A DNA stretch of 64,000 nt from Pomphorhynchus laevis. Lineage: Eukaryota; Acanthocephala; Palaeacanthocephala; Echinorhynchida; Pomphorhynchidae. The position numbers were made by a program, and so were the translations under genes. The stretch spans positions 1 to 64,000 of the forward strand of contig WNNJ02002899.1 of NCBI GenBank assembly GCA_012934845.2. Reading direction: 5' to 3'. Of this stretch, positions 34,854 to 45,326 are shown one piece after another (the first letter of the stretch is position 1; each line of letters starts with the position of its first letter). The notes beneath the pieces were generated by a model. The model saw nothing but the letters and a program-made list of their open reading frames with translations, made no database searches and was not told where the DNA came from.

Positions 34854-35038
34854 AACATGACTGTTATCCAATGGCACATTAACACACACTGAAACAAATC
34901 TATGTAGTTCTCTGCTGATCTATAAATAGATTCAATTATATTTTGTTAAAGTATAAATTGAAAAGCAGTCCAGGATCCACGAGGGATTCCATTTATATTT
35001 CTAAAATGTTCAGATTGAAACTGGGGCGAACTACATCT

Positions 35039-35082
35039 ACGCTACTGAAGAGTCCCGTAAGGACGAAACATGTGTCTAGCTT
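35039..35082 (+). ncRNA. Type I hammerhead, unit 7 at the inversion point
   Basis: First plus-strand unit, beginning directly at the inversion junction (ACTACATCT then ACGCTACTGAAGA). The core is intact; the stem I 3' strand reads TAGCTT, so the outer two pairs are lost. Confidence 0.8.
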
Positions 35083-35334
35083 TGTGTTTAGCGTTCGATT
35101 ACACACGGTTTGAGTTCATTGGATTACTGGGCGCACACTTGGGTAAATAAATGTAGTTTGCCCCAGTTTCAATCTGAACATTTTAGAAATATAAATGGAA
35201 TCCCTCGTGGATCCTGGACTGCTTTTCAATTTATACTTTAACAAAATATAATTGAATCTATTTATAGATCAACAGAGAACTACATAGATTTGTTTCAGTG
35301 TGTATTAATGTGACATTGGATAAGAGTCATGTTC

Positions 35335-35378
35335 ACGCTACTGAAGAGTCCCGTAAGGACGAAACACGTGTCTAGCGT
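35335..35378 (+). ncRNA. Type I hammerhead ribozyme, unit 8
   Basis: Complete core, perfect stem I, stem III loop ACGT. Confidence 0.9.
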
Positions 35379-35629
35379 TGTGTTTTACGTTCGATTACAC
35401 ACGGTTTGAGTTCATTGGATTACTGGGCGCGCACTTGGGTAAATAAATGTAGTTCGCCCCAGTTTTAATCTGAACATTTTAGAAATATAAATAGAATCCC
35501 TCGTGGATCCTGGACTGCTTTTCAATTTATACTTTAGCAAAATATAATTGAATATATTTATAGATCAGCAGAGAACTACATAGATTTGTTTCAGTGTGTG
35601 TTAATGTGCCATTGGATAACAGTCATGTT

Positions 35630-35673
35630 CATCTACTGAAGAGTCCCGTAAGGACGAAACACGTGTCTAGCGT
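35630..35673 (+). ncRNA. Type I hammerhead, unit 9 (stem I damaged)
   Basis: Core intact; the 5' strand of stem I reads CATCTA, the same deletion as unit 6 in the opposite half. Confidence 0.75.
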
Positions 35674-35927
35674 TGTGTTTTGCGTTCGATTACACACGGT
35701 TTGAGTTCATTGGATTACTGGGCGCACACTTGGGTAAATAAATGTAGTTCACCCCAGTTTCAATCTGAACATTTTAGAAATATAAATGGAATTCCTCGTG
35801 GATCCTGGACTGCTTTTCAATTTATACTTTAACAAAATATAATTGAATCTATTTATAGATCAGCAGAGAACTACATAGATTTGTTTCAGTGTGTATGTTA
35901 ATGTGCCATTGGATAACAGTCATGTTC

Positions 35928-35971
35928 ACGCTACTGAAGAGTCCCGTAAGGACGAAACACGTGTCTAGCGT
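35928..35971 (+). ncRNA. Type I hammerhead ribozyme, unit 10
   Basis: Complete core, perfect stem I, stem III loop ACGT. Confidence 0.9.
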
Positions 35972-36127
35972 TGTGTTTTGCGTTCAATTACACACGGTTT
36001 GAGTTCATTGGATTACTTAGCGCACACTTGGGTAAATTGATGTGGTTCGCCCCAGTTTCAATCTGAACATTTTAGAAATATAAATGGAATCCCTCGTGGA
36101 TCCTGGACTGCTTTTCTATATATATAT

Positions 36128-36250
36128 ATGAATCATAGATAAGTCCCTACTCCTGAAACCGTACCAAAAGGGATTAGTTGTGTCATGGGAGTGACGCCAT
36201 AATTTTGTATGGCAATCGGCTCCATCAAAACTTTGTCATGGTCTAATGCA
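36128..36250 (-). mobile_element. LINE family A, copy 1 resumed
   Basis: Starts at the base where the 33.1-kb piece stopped (GATAAGTCCCTACTCCTGAA…, equivalent to 40.43-40.55 kb), so both are halves of one LINE. Confidence 0.8.
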
Positions 36251-36317
36251 GAAGTGGCCAACTCATGGCGCTTGCGCCACATGTGGCACATGTGACCAAC
36301 TGAGGGAACATTTACGT

Positions 36318-38880
36318 ATAAGCCTATCCAGACATCAATTAAAATTACTAACATTCTGCAGGATTTAAAAGATCTAGATGTGAAGGAACTAGAAAAGCGT
36401 ACTCTATTACTAATGTTGGCTGCATCATGGTTAAATAGGACAAACACCTACCCATTGCTTTAGGGAACCTTCCTGAAGCGAATCCCTCGATTCTGGAGGA
36501 CTCAGCTTGCAACCCATTCTTAAGTTGCAATTTAAAATTCACTCACATTAGTTCTGGTAATCGCACCCTTACTGCAACTGATGTGGAACTTGGGGGGACG
36601 AGATTCAAACAACCTCCATTATGTGGAGTCTAAAAGTCTGCTGACGTTGACCATGTCATAGAAGGCAGCAAGGAAAATCCCCTTTGTACCAATTGTTGAC
36701 TATACCATCCTGCATGGTCTAGGAAATGTTCATATTTCAAATCTTCTGAGAAACGTCATTTGAGTCGAAGCAGAACTCCACAGAGGCAAGAACGTATATC
36801 TTATTCATAAACCACCGCCCCCACCTTTCATTGCACAAAAATTGATTCTTCCCTCGACATTCTACTGCTACATGTGAAGTGACTGGTAAAGCCATTCTGC
36901 ATTAAGCAGTGGCGCAAACAGTTGTCAACCTCGCACGGCCTACTTTGTTGGCAGTTAGAGGAAGATACGTTGCTAAGGAGGAGATTACACTTTGATCCAA
37001 TCAGAGTGGTTTTCTTCCAGGCAGCTATACGACGCTGCCTTGTTTTAGGAAATGCGAGTTGGACCCGATATAATTCCTACCTCACTTCTCAAGCTACCAA
37101 GATACTTTGGACCACCTATATAGGTTCCGTATTTAATCCTACTCCGACAAAACTCAAGTTCATAGCAAAAATACGACACCTTTTCAATCTCTCTGTTTCC
37201 TTCAGACCGGCCTTATCGAAAGAATACTGGAGTTCTAGATATAGATTTCTGCTGACTAAAAATAGAACGAGCCTTTCTCGTCTTAATCCTTCTCAGTCTG
37301 TCGTTTGGAAGATATTCAATGAGATGTTTGCCTACTGGAAGGAGAGGGCATCGTGTTGGATCAGTAACTTAGGCCTTGATACAGATTTGGATGAGTCACT
37401 ATCCCTACATAACTATGAAGCCACTATATCTCCCCCAACCAATGGCACCATGGGGTTACTTCAGGAGTAGGGACTTACCCGTTTAAGATATTCTGAATTA
37501 CTGGTGACAATTCAAAAGCCCAAACGACACTTTCCACTCGTGTCTGTCAGCTTTTGACAGACAATCAGACAAAGGAGATCGTCATTACAATGCTGTTAGC
37601 CTCCATCTCCAATGTTGCCGACATCAACATTAGCTGAAGGAAATTTTTAACCAAGAAAAAACTCGATTACACGCCCTAAAGATATGCAGCCCATTTCGTT
37701 TCTAAACTCCATCATCTCCATTTACGAAAAAGCCATTACGAGTAAAATCCGCGATCATTTAAGTAGGCAAAATTTAATCCAGCCATGTTTAAATGGGTTC
37801 GCAAAACTCGCTCGATTTATTCAGAAATTTGTGCAGTTCATCCGTTTTGACAAGATAAAAGTCATCTGCTTACTGTGACTGCTTTTCTCGACTTTTCCGC
37901 TGCTTTTGACCGTATCTTCTTTTTTGTTATTTCTTCTCTCAGATACCTCGGGTTGCCTGCGAGAATTGTTAACAGGGTAGAGATTTTGCTGTATGCAAAG
38001 CGGTTCTTCCATGAAAACGACCTGATTCCCGTCAGTTCTACTCTATTACAGGTGTATCTCAAAGCTCCCCCTTTTTTCTCTCTTATACTTTGCTGCCTCC
38101 ATTGTACTTTTCAAATCTTTTAAACGCGATCAATATCTAGTGGTATACGCTGGTGATACCACATCCCTGCTTTTTGAAAGCAGGTGCAAGTGTGTAGTAT
38201 CGGACATCAGCTGCTTCTTTTTAAGATTATGACCAGCTACCTTCATCCAATATTCTTTTCAACTCTGCCAAATCGCAGGAGATAGTCTTTAATGGCACTA
38301 CTGTAACAAAGAAAATATTAAAGTGAAAATATTAGCACTCTCTGCTCTCTCCTCCATTTTGCATGATCAACCACACTCAGTTTTCACATATCGAGTAAGA
38401 GGGTTTACCACCACGGTTTAATGGTCGGCCGGATCAGACTTGAATAGGTTTAAGGCTGTCCTGAAGAAAGCTAGATAGGCCCTAAAACGTGGCGGGTATT
38501 TGTTATTAAACGGAAACGCTCAAGTACGCCTCTGGAGTATCTCGGCAATCTCGGGGTTAGTTTTCTTTTCAAGAGGACGTCCCCCTGAACAAAGACTAAG
38601 GTTTCACAGGAACTTAATCGCAAGTTTGTCTCCATTATCTGCCTCGACTTGACTCTCAGGAGTGTGAGACCCGAGTGGTTCAGTCAGAGGGCGGCGCGTT
38701 GGTGTATGCTAGAGGATTCTTACCCCAGTCCATTTTAATACGAAGATTTGTCTATGATTGTCGTAGATTTCTTACATTGTCGTCGGACTCTTTGTTTATT
38801 TCTCCTTTTTTGACTTCCACATTAGTTGCATATTTTGATTTTCAGTAAAATAATCTCTATCTATCTGATTAAATTCTCGT
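36318..38880 (+). mobile_element. LINE family A, copy 2
   Basis: Plus-strand LINE-A. It begins inside ORF1 (worn IKITNI, then GNLPEANPSILEDSACNPF at 36455-36520), loses the zinc knuckles and most of the endonuclease, and continues with the endonuclease/RT linker (36922-37470, 182 aa, LRRRLHFDPIRVVFFQAAIR). RT motifs are at 37.68-38.15 kb: IISIYEKAITSKIRDHL, FLDFSAAFDRIFF and a worn catalytic box VVYAGDTTSLL. The 3' end lies near 38870. Several frame changes and an internal deletion. Confidence 0.85.
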
Positions 38881-39010
38881 TTGAATTACTGATCCTTTTA
38901 AAGCTCCGGCGTGCACAGACGTTTCTATGTTTTTGAGCTTTTGATTTACGATGAGATAAACAATCAAGGTCTTGTAAGTGAAAGTAACGCTTTTCAAATA
39001 CAATGCTATA

Positions 39011-39026
39011 CTGCATGATTATTAAT
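39011..39026. repeat. Target-site duplication of LINE-A copy 3 (3' side)
   Basis: CTGCATGATTATTAAT, identical to 42871-42886. Confidence 0.92.
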
Positions 39027-39226
39027 AAATAAATAAATAAAGACTTTCTTAACTACACAAAAAAAGAAAAAGAAACATGCAATAAACCAGATTAGACACA
39101 ACAATAGAAAGTCAGTAGCTCTTCAGTCTTCTAACTCTTTTCTTCTTCTATGGCCTCAGGTCCAGGGGGATCTGAGCCCCCAACCGATCCAACACGCCGC
39201 CTTCCGACTGAACCACCCGGGGTCTT

Positions 39227-41602
39227 TCACCCCCGAAGAATCCAATCGGCGCGGACTATGCTGGGTAAACGAGAGACGAGGAGCTCAAGAAACCTTAGCC
39301 TTTGCTCTGGGGGACGTCCTCTTGAAAAGAAGACAAGTCCCGAGATAGCCCAGGTACCCCAAAGGCGCACCTGGGTTTTCCCTTTCAATAACAGATGCTG
39401 AGCCCGTTTCAGGGCCCACCTAGCTTTCTTCAGGATACGTTTGAGTCTATCCAGGTCAGCTTTCGCCGACCAGTTCACCGTAACAGTGAACCCCAGGTAT
39501 TTTACTCGACTTGTGAAGGTGGGAAGTGGTTCAGAGGCAAATATGGAGGAGAGCGCAGAGAGTGCTAATCTCTTAAGTTTTTTCTTTGTAGCAGGTGTGC
39601 CATGAAAGACAACCACCTGCGATTTAGCTGAGTTTAAAATAAGATTGGATATGGGTAACTGATCTTTTAATCTTAAAAAGAAACGGCTGATGTCAGAGAC
39701 TACGTCTTTACACCTGTGCCCAGTGAACAGTGCTGTGGTGTCATCAGCGTACACCACAAGACGTTGTTCGCGTTTAAATATTTTGAATAGTTTAATAGAG
39801 GCAGCAAGATATAAGATAGGAGAAAGTGGGGATCCTTGAGGTACACCCGTAATAGGGTAGAACTGACGCGCATCAGGGTCGTCTTCATAGTAAAATCGCT
39901 TGGTAAACAACAGGATCTCCACTCTGTTCAAAATTCTCGCAGGCAACCCGAGGGACCTGAGAGAAGAGATCACAAAAGGAATGGAGATGCGGTCAAATGC
40001 AGCAGAAAAGTCAAGGAAAACAGCCACAACTAGACGATGGCTATTATCCCGACAAAACTGCTCCACCTCACCAACTGCTGAATGGACCGAGCGACCTTTG
40101 ACGAACCCATGAAAACCTGGAGGGATCAAATTACGCCTACTTAAATGGTCGCGGATTTTACGCGCAAGCGCTTTTTCGTAAATCGACACGAGGGCATTTT
40201 GAATCGAAATGGGTCGCAGATCTTAAGGCATGAGCAGGATTTTTTCTTAGGAATAAAAACACGCTTACTAATATTGATGCCTGCTACATCGGATGGGGAG
40301 GCTAAAAGCATTGTGACGGCCACCTCCCTTCTCTGATCAGCTGTCAAAAGCTGACAGACCCGAGAGGAAAGTGGAACGACGGATTTGGAGATGCCCGGGA
40401 GTGGACCCCAGGAGTTAAGGATATCCGTAACAGATAGATCCCTACTCCTGAAGTTACACCAAGGCGGGATTGGTTGAGGTGATAGAGTGGCTCCATAGTT
40501 GTGTAGGGCCAGTGACTCCTCTAAAACTTTATCAAGGCCTACATTCCCTATCCAACGCAATGCTCTATCCTTCCAGCAAACAAACTTCTCCTTCTTGAAA
40601 ATCTTCCAAAAGGAAGACTGAGAAGGATTAAGGCGAGCTATACTCGTCCTATCCCTACTCAGCTGGAACCTGTATCTAGTGCTCCAGTATTCATTCGAGA
40701 GAGCCTGTTCGGCGGAAGCAGAGAGATTAGGGAGGTTCAGTAATTTTGCTAGGACCTTGAGTTTTGTCGGAGTGGGATTGTATATACGACCTTTATAGGT
40801 AGTCGATAGAATCGCGGTAGCTTGCGAAAAGAGGTAGGTATTAAATTTGGTCAAACTCTCATTTCCTATTAAGGGAAAGAGTTGGATAGCCGCTTGAAAG
40901 AGGGCCACTCTGATCGGATCAAAGTGAAACCTCCTTCGAAGCAACATATCTTCCTCAATCCTCCAACGAATTAGGTCATGAGAGGTGGACAATTGCTGGC
41001 GCGACTGCTCCGTGCAGAAGGTTTTAACAACCACCTCGAGTGAAGCAGTAAAATGTCGAGGATAGAATTTGTTGATGTGCAATGAAAGGTAGGTGACGGG
41101 GTTTGTGAATAAGATAACCGTTCCTAGCTCTGCGAAGTGCTGCATTGATCCAACGACCAGTTCTGTCGTTGAAATCTCCAAGTAACATGTCATAACCGCT
41201 GTCAATAATGCTATCCAGAAGGTCACGGTTCTTGTGAATTTCCCCTGGACGGATGTAGATATTGGCTAGACTTATGCGTTTACCGTTCTTACTGAGTGAA
41301 ACTACTAAACAAGAAAGGGCTGGACATGAGTAGTTTAATAGGAGGGAAGACCTTAAGGAGCACTTAACTAAGGTCAAGAGTCCTTGAGATGAAGAGGAGT
41401 GAGGTGGGGTTATGTACGGAGTATAGTGGGAACAAATATGCTTTGGGATAAATCGAGTAATGTCCTGGGGGAGACGGATAGACCGCGTCTCCTGAAGGAC
41501 TATAACATCTGCATCTCTACCAGATAGAAGTCTAAGGGCGGAAGCACCTCCCGAATTCCACTGAAGGATATTCAGTGAAAAAGGCTCACGAGTACTCTGC
41601 AT
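39227..41602 (-). CDS. LINE-A ORF2: endonuclease + reverse transcriptase
   Basis: About 790 codons in three overlapping open pieces (41602-41024, 41226-40141, 40189-39227), so the frame shifts out and back once each near 41.1 and 40.15 kb. Endonuclease: LNILQWNSGGASALRLLSG (N-terminal Asn), VIVLQETRS (catalytic Glu), LANIYIRPGEI, MLLGDFNDRTGRWI. RT: SIYEKALARKIRDHLSRRNL, AVFLDFSAAFDRISI (motif A), GVPQGSPLSPIL (motif B), LVVYADDTTALF (catalytic YADD), VKYLGFTVTVNWS. It nicks the target and copies its own RNA. The start at 41602 follows ORF1 closely. Confidence 0.9.
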
Positions 41603-41635
41603 TGTGATGGATTAGTTGGATGGGGGATTGCCTAC

Positions 41636-42840
41636 CTAGACAAAGCTAGGTGCAGGAAGGTTGCCCTTCCCACCACTAGCCTCCTTCAAGGAAGGTACTT
41701 GCCCCTGGGCAGTATCTTCATTTCCCCTATTAGTCTTCTGTTGGATTAGCTTCCCAATCTTGAGCGGGGGAACGGCATGGGCTGAAGCCCCTCTTTTTTT
41801 CGACTCCGGAACCGAGGAAATAGGAAGCACAGGATTAGTCCCGATAACGGTTAGGATGGAGCGTACTAACTCCTCCATCTGCCGAAGAGCATTCGAAGTC
41901 TTTAAGTCGATAATCCGTAGAATGTCAGCGTCATCCATACGTGGAGCTGCAGCGACCGCGAAGGACTTGGCCGGATTGGGCGGTTTCAACAAGAATAATT
42001 GTCTATATTCTTTGAATAGAGAGCATTTCCTGCTCCAAGCAGGATGGCACCCCCCGCAATTCGAGCAGGAAAGGGGGGCATCACAGCGATCCGTAGTTGT
42101 AAGAGATGGACAGCTGGTGGAGCTACAGACCCCACAGGAAAGGGTCCCACTGCAGCTGGAGGCCCAGTGTCCCCATTTGTGACACCGGCTGCAGTGGGGA
42201 TAGGTCAGATCATCCCTCTCTGTGATCGTGAATTTAATATTAAAACCCATAAAGGGATTCGACGTAGAATTAGACAGGGATTCAGCAATATTTACGGGAG
42301 CATTGCAAAAGCCAACCGGGATAGGGTTCCCGTCCTTACCCCGGATTGACCTCAGATTGGTGACTTTGAATGTTTCCATAAAAGAACGTATATCTTCTTC
42401 TTCCATTGAGCAGGGAAGATTTGAAACTTTTAGCGATGCTAGGATAGGCTTGGATGAAATTTCACCATATTCAGCTAAATTGGCGGAGAAGTACTCCATG
42501 TAGTTTGCGGCAAGGTCATTCGAGACAAAAGATATCTTCACCTCCGCAGGGTGTAACCTAACAGAGTTAAATAGAACCCTGTTCTGAAACTGTTTGGTGA
42601 AGGATCTCAAAAATTTGTTGTAGAGATCATGTTTTTCAGTCGGTTTCTTAACTTTAATTATTAGCAAATTCTTTAATTTAGGAATGGGGGAAGCACCTCC
42701 CCATCAACTGATACCATAGAAAAATTACTAACCTTGTTATTTGGATCTGTAGTTAGATTTACCTTTAATTTGCCTTTTTTTGTAGAATTATCGTTGATTT
42801 TTGAATAATTTTTGCTGTTATCGTTTGATAGCTCCGACAT
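41636..42840 (-). CDS. LINE-A ORF1: zinc-knuckle nucleic-acid binding protein
   Basis: The main open part 42667-41636 (343 aa) has an RRM-like fold region (KPILASLKVSNLPCSMEEED) and cysteine knuckles: CSRCHKWGHWASSC (CX2CX4HX4C), then CGVCSSTSC and CSNCGGCHPAWSRKC. The natural start is probably the ATG at 42840 (MSELSNDNSK); one frame change near 42690 separates that leader from the main part. ORF1 proteins coat the LINE RNA. Confidence 0.85.
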
Positions 42841-42870
42841 TGTATCTGTTTAATGAGTTTTAAGAATTCA

Positions 42871-42886
42871 CTGCATGATTATTAAT
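42871..42886. repeat. Target-site duplication of LINE-A copy 3 (5' side)
   Basis: CTGCATGATTATTAAT, identical to 39011-39026. Confidence 0.92.
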
Positions 42887-43129
42887 GCTTCGCTATCTTT
42901 CATTTTTAAGCTGTTTTTTGTTTGCGATTTCGTATTATTTTGATTTTATTTGTATTACACATAACGACATATTTGCTTTAAACGGCCAAGCAAACCATGT
43001 ATTGCTTGCAATTTTTACGGCGTAATTAAGAAAATCACGCCATTAATTGGCATGGAAAGTAAGTATAAGACGGAGCGATCAAAGCATTCTATGAAAACAT
43101 ATTTTCTAGCAAATGCAAAAAAGTAGGTA

Positions 43130-45326
43130 CGTGGAGTTTGTTCCTTAAATTTGATCGAGCACGGAGGGAGAACTACTTCCTGTGCCAAAATTGGTAAATC
43201 TTGTAATCGTAAAACTCCTCCAACCATTCGAAAAAAGAACTTATTTAATAAGTTTCTGAGAGGATTCACGGAAACGTACAAAAAAAGGATAATATTCAAC
43301 TCTATAAAATATTTTGAGGCTGAGATTCGAATATCCTTCTGTAACTTAGACCTCGCAGTTGCCTATATGGAGTTTTTCAAGAGGAGTTTTTCTGATTTTG
43401 GAACGATAACTTTCAAATCAATCCAGGCATTCGTAAAAATTAATAATATTCCGTCCTTTCTGTCAGAGGATGACGTACAGGCTCTGGAAAAATAATACCA
43501 TATTACCTAATATGTGTTTAATCACGGGAAATAATGACCTTCCAATACCCGTGACCTTCTGCTTAACGCCTGTGGATCAGGCAGAATGCCTTGCGAATAC
43601 CTCATGTAACCCCTTCCTGGGGCATAACCTGTCTTTCACTGTTATAGATTCAGATTCCCAGACGTATCCCCATTGCAATATATGTTATCAATAGGTGCAT
43701 TGGGCATAAAAATGCAATCTTCACCGAACTTGTGGGGTATGCGGATCGTCAAATGATCATTCTGGAAAATGCGAAATGCCGTTAAGCTAATTGATGCCGG
43801 GCAACATGCTAACATGGAAGAAATGCATAAATTAATACAATATCTAGTTTCCAAGTTTGATGAGTCACGAATTACTCCAACGCAAATACTAAGTCTTCTA
43901 AAAGACTACCCTATTCGAATAATCGTAATACATCTATACTGGGGCTATCCTCTCCAAAATTGGCTAAAAAAGACAAAGTTTGGGAAGTAGCGATCACCTC
44001 GGGCAATGAAGGTAATGCTCGTGGGCAAGTGACTTCACCTAGTTTGGCCGAGTGTGTGAAGGGCAACCATCTCACCTCCGTTTACGACTAGGAGGAGGAA
44101 TCTCACTCCAGGTAAATCAACACAATGAAAGGTAATCCTGAGCCTTTTTCACTGAATATCCTTCAGTGGAACTCGAGAGGTGCTTCCGCCCTTAGTCTTC
44201 TATGTGGCATAAATACAGATTTTATAGTCCTCAGGAGACGCGGTCTATCCGTATAACCCAGGGCATAACTCGATTTATTTCTAAGCACATATACACCAAC
44301 TATACTCCGTACATTACCCCTCATCACTCATCTTCATCTCAAGGTCTTTTAACCCTAGTTAACAGCTCCTTAAGATCTTCCCTCTTACCAAACTATTCTT
44401 ATCCAGCCCAGCCTTGCTCATCTATATCACCCTATAAAAACGGTAAACGCATTAGCATAGCCCATGTATATATCCGGCCGGGATAAATTCAGAAGAACCG
44501 TGACCTCCTCGATCGTATATAAGGTAGCGGTTATGGCATGTTACTTGGTGACTTCAACGACAGAACGGGTCGTTGGGTTAATGCAGCACTCCGCAGAGCC
44601 AGGAACGACTATTTTATTCACAAACCACATTCCCCAACCTTTCATTATTCAACAACTAATTTTCTACACGACATTTTACTGCTATAAAAGATATAGTTGT
44701 TGAAACTCATCGCTACAAAGCAGTCGCGACAACAACAGACCCTTATGACCTAATTCGCTGGCAGATAGAGAAAGATACGTTGCTTAGAAGGAGTTTCACT
44801 TTGATCCTATTAGAGTGGCTTTCTTTCAGGTGGCTATCCAACTCTTCCCCAGAATTGGAAATGGGAGTTTGACCGAATTTAATTCCTACCTTCATACCTA
44901 TCTTCGCAAGCTACAGCGTTTCTATCGACTACCTATAAAGGTCGAATATACAATCCCACTCCAACAAAACTCAAGGTCCTAGCTAAAATGCTAATCTTCC
45001 TAATCGCTATCTTCCGCCAGACAAGTCCTCTCGAATGAATAATGGAGCACTAGATATAGATTCAAGCTGAGTGGGGATAGGGCGAGCATTGTTCCCCTTA
45101 ACCCTTCTCAGTCTTCATTTTGAAAAATATTCAAGAAGGAGAAGTTTGTCTGCTGGAAGGATAGAGCCTTGGGTTGAATCGGTAGCATATACCTTACAAA
45201 AGTTTTGGAGGAGTTACTATCCTTACATAATTATAAAAACACTTAATCCCCAACCATTCCCGCCTTGGCGTGACTTCAGAAGTAGGGACTTATCTATCAC
45301 AGATATCCTAAACTCATGGGGGCCAA
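43130..45326 (+). mobile_element. LINE family A, copy 4
   Basis: Plus-strand, divergent copy. ORF1 pieces at 43151-43990 (LFNKFLRGFTETYKKRIIFN, NPFLGHNLSFTVIDSD, then a broken knuckle region). ORF2 begins near 44128 (SLNILQWNSRGASALSLL), with endonuclease bits to 44700 and the linker region 44710-45326. The RT is missing: it stops where the repeated TTTAAATATCACTAT sequence of the large inverted repeat begins. Multiple frame changes. Confidence 0.82.

Larger units (their letters stand above)
33223..36118. repeat. Hammerhead satellite array, ~297-bp units, head-to-head
   Basis: About ten units. Six and a part read in one direction (33223-35036), then the orientation flips and three to four read the other way (35037-36118). 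Unit length by the ribozyme positions is 295-298 bp. Each unit has AAACTGGGGCGAACTACAT, GTGCGCCCAGTAATCCAATG, the hammerhead, and CAGTCCAGGATCCACGAGGG. In the left half two subtypes alternate (loop ACGT with TTGAAACTGG, loop ATGT with AAAAACTGG), giving a ~593-bp higher-order period. No protein is coded. It resembles animal retrozymes. Confidence 0.92.
39027..42870 (-). mobile_element. LINE family A, copy 3, nearly full length
   Basis: 3.84-kb non-LTR retrotransposon on the minus strand, bounded by a 16-bp target-site duplication and ending in a (TTTA)n tail (39027-39042). It has ORF1 (nucleic-acid binding, zinc knuckles) and ORF2 (APE endonuclease plus RT). A domain order of CCHC-type ORF1 and EN-RT ORF2 without a visible RNase H fits the jockey/I group. 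Much the best-preserved copy here. ORF1 and ORF2 each have frame changes, so it is probably not active, but it is young. Confidence 0.92.

Noticed and set aside
36251-36317. Possible hAT end (CAGAAGTGGCCAACTCATGG)
   Set aside because: The sequence resembles a hAT terminus, but no matching inverted end or target duplication could be found nearby.
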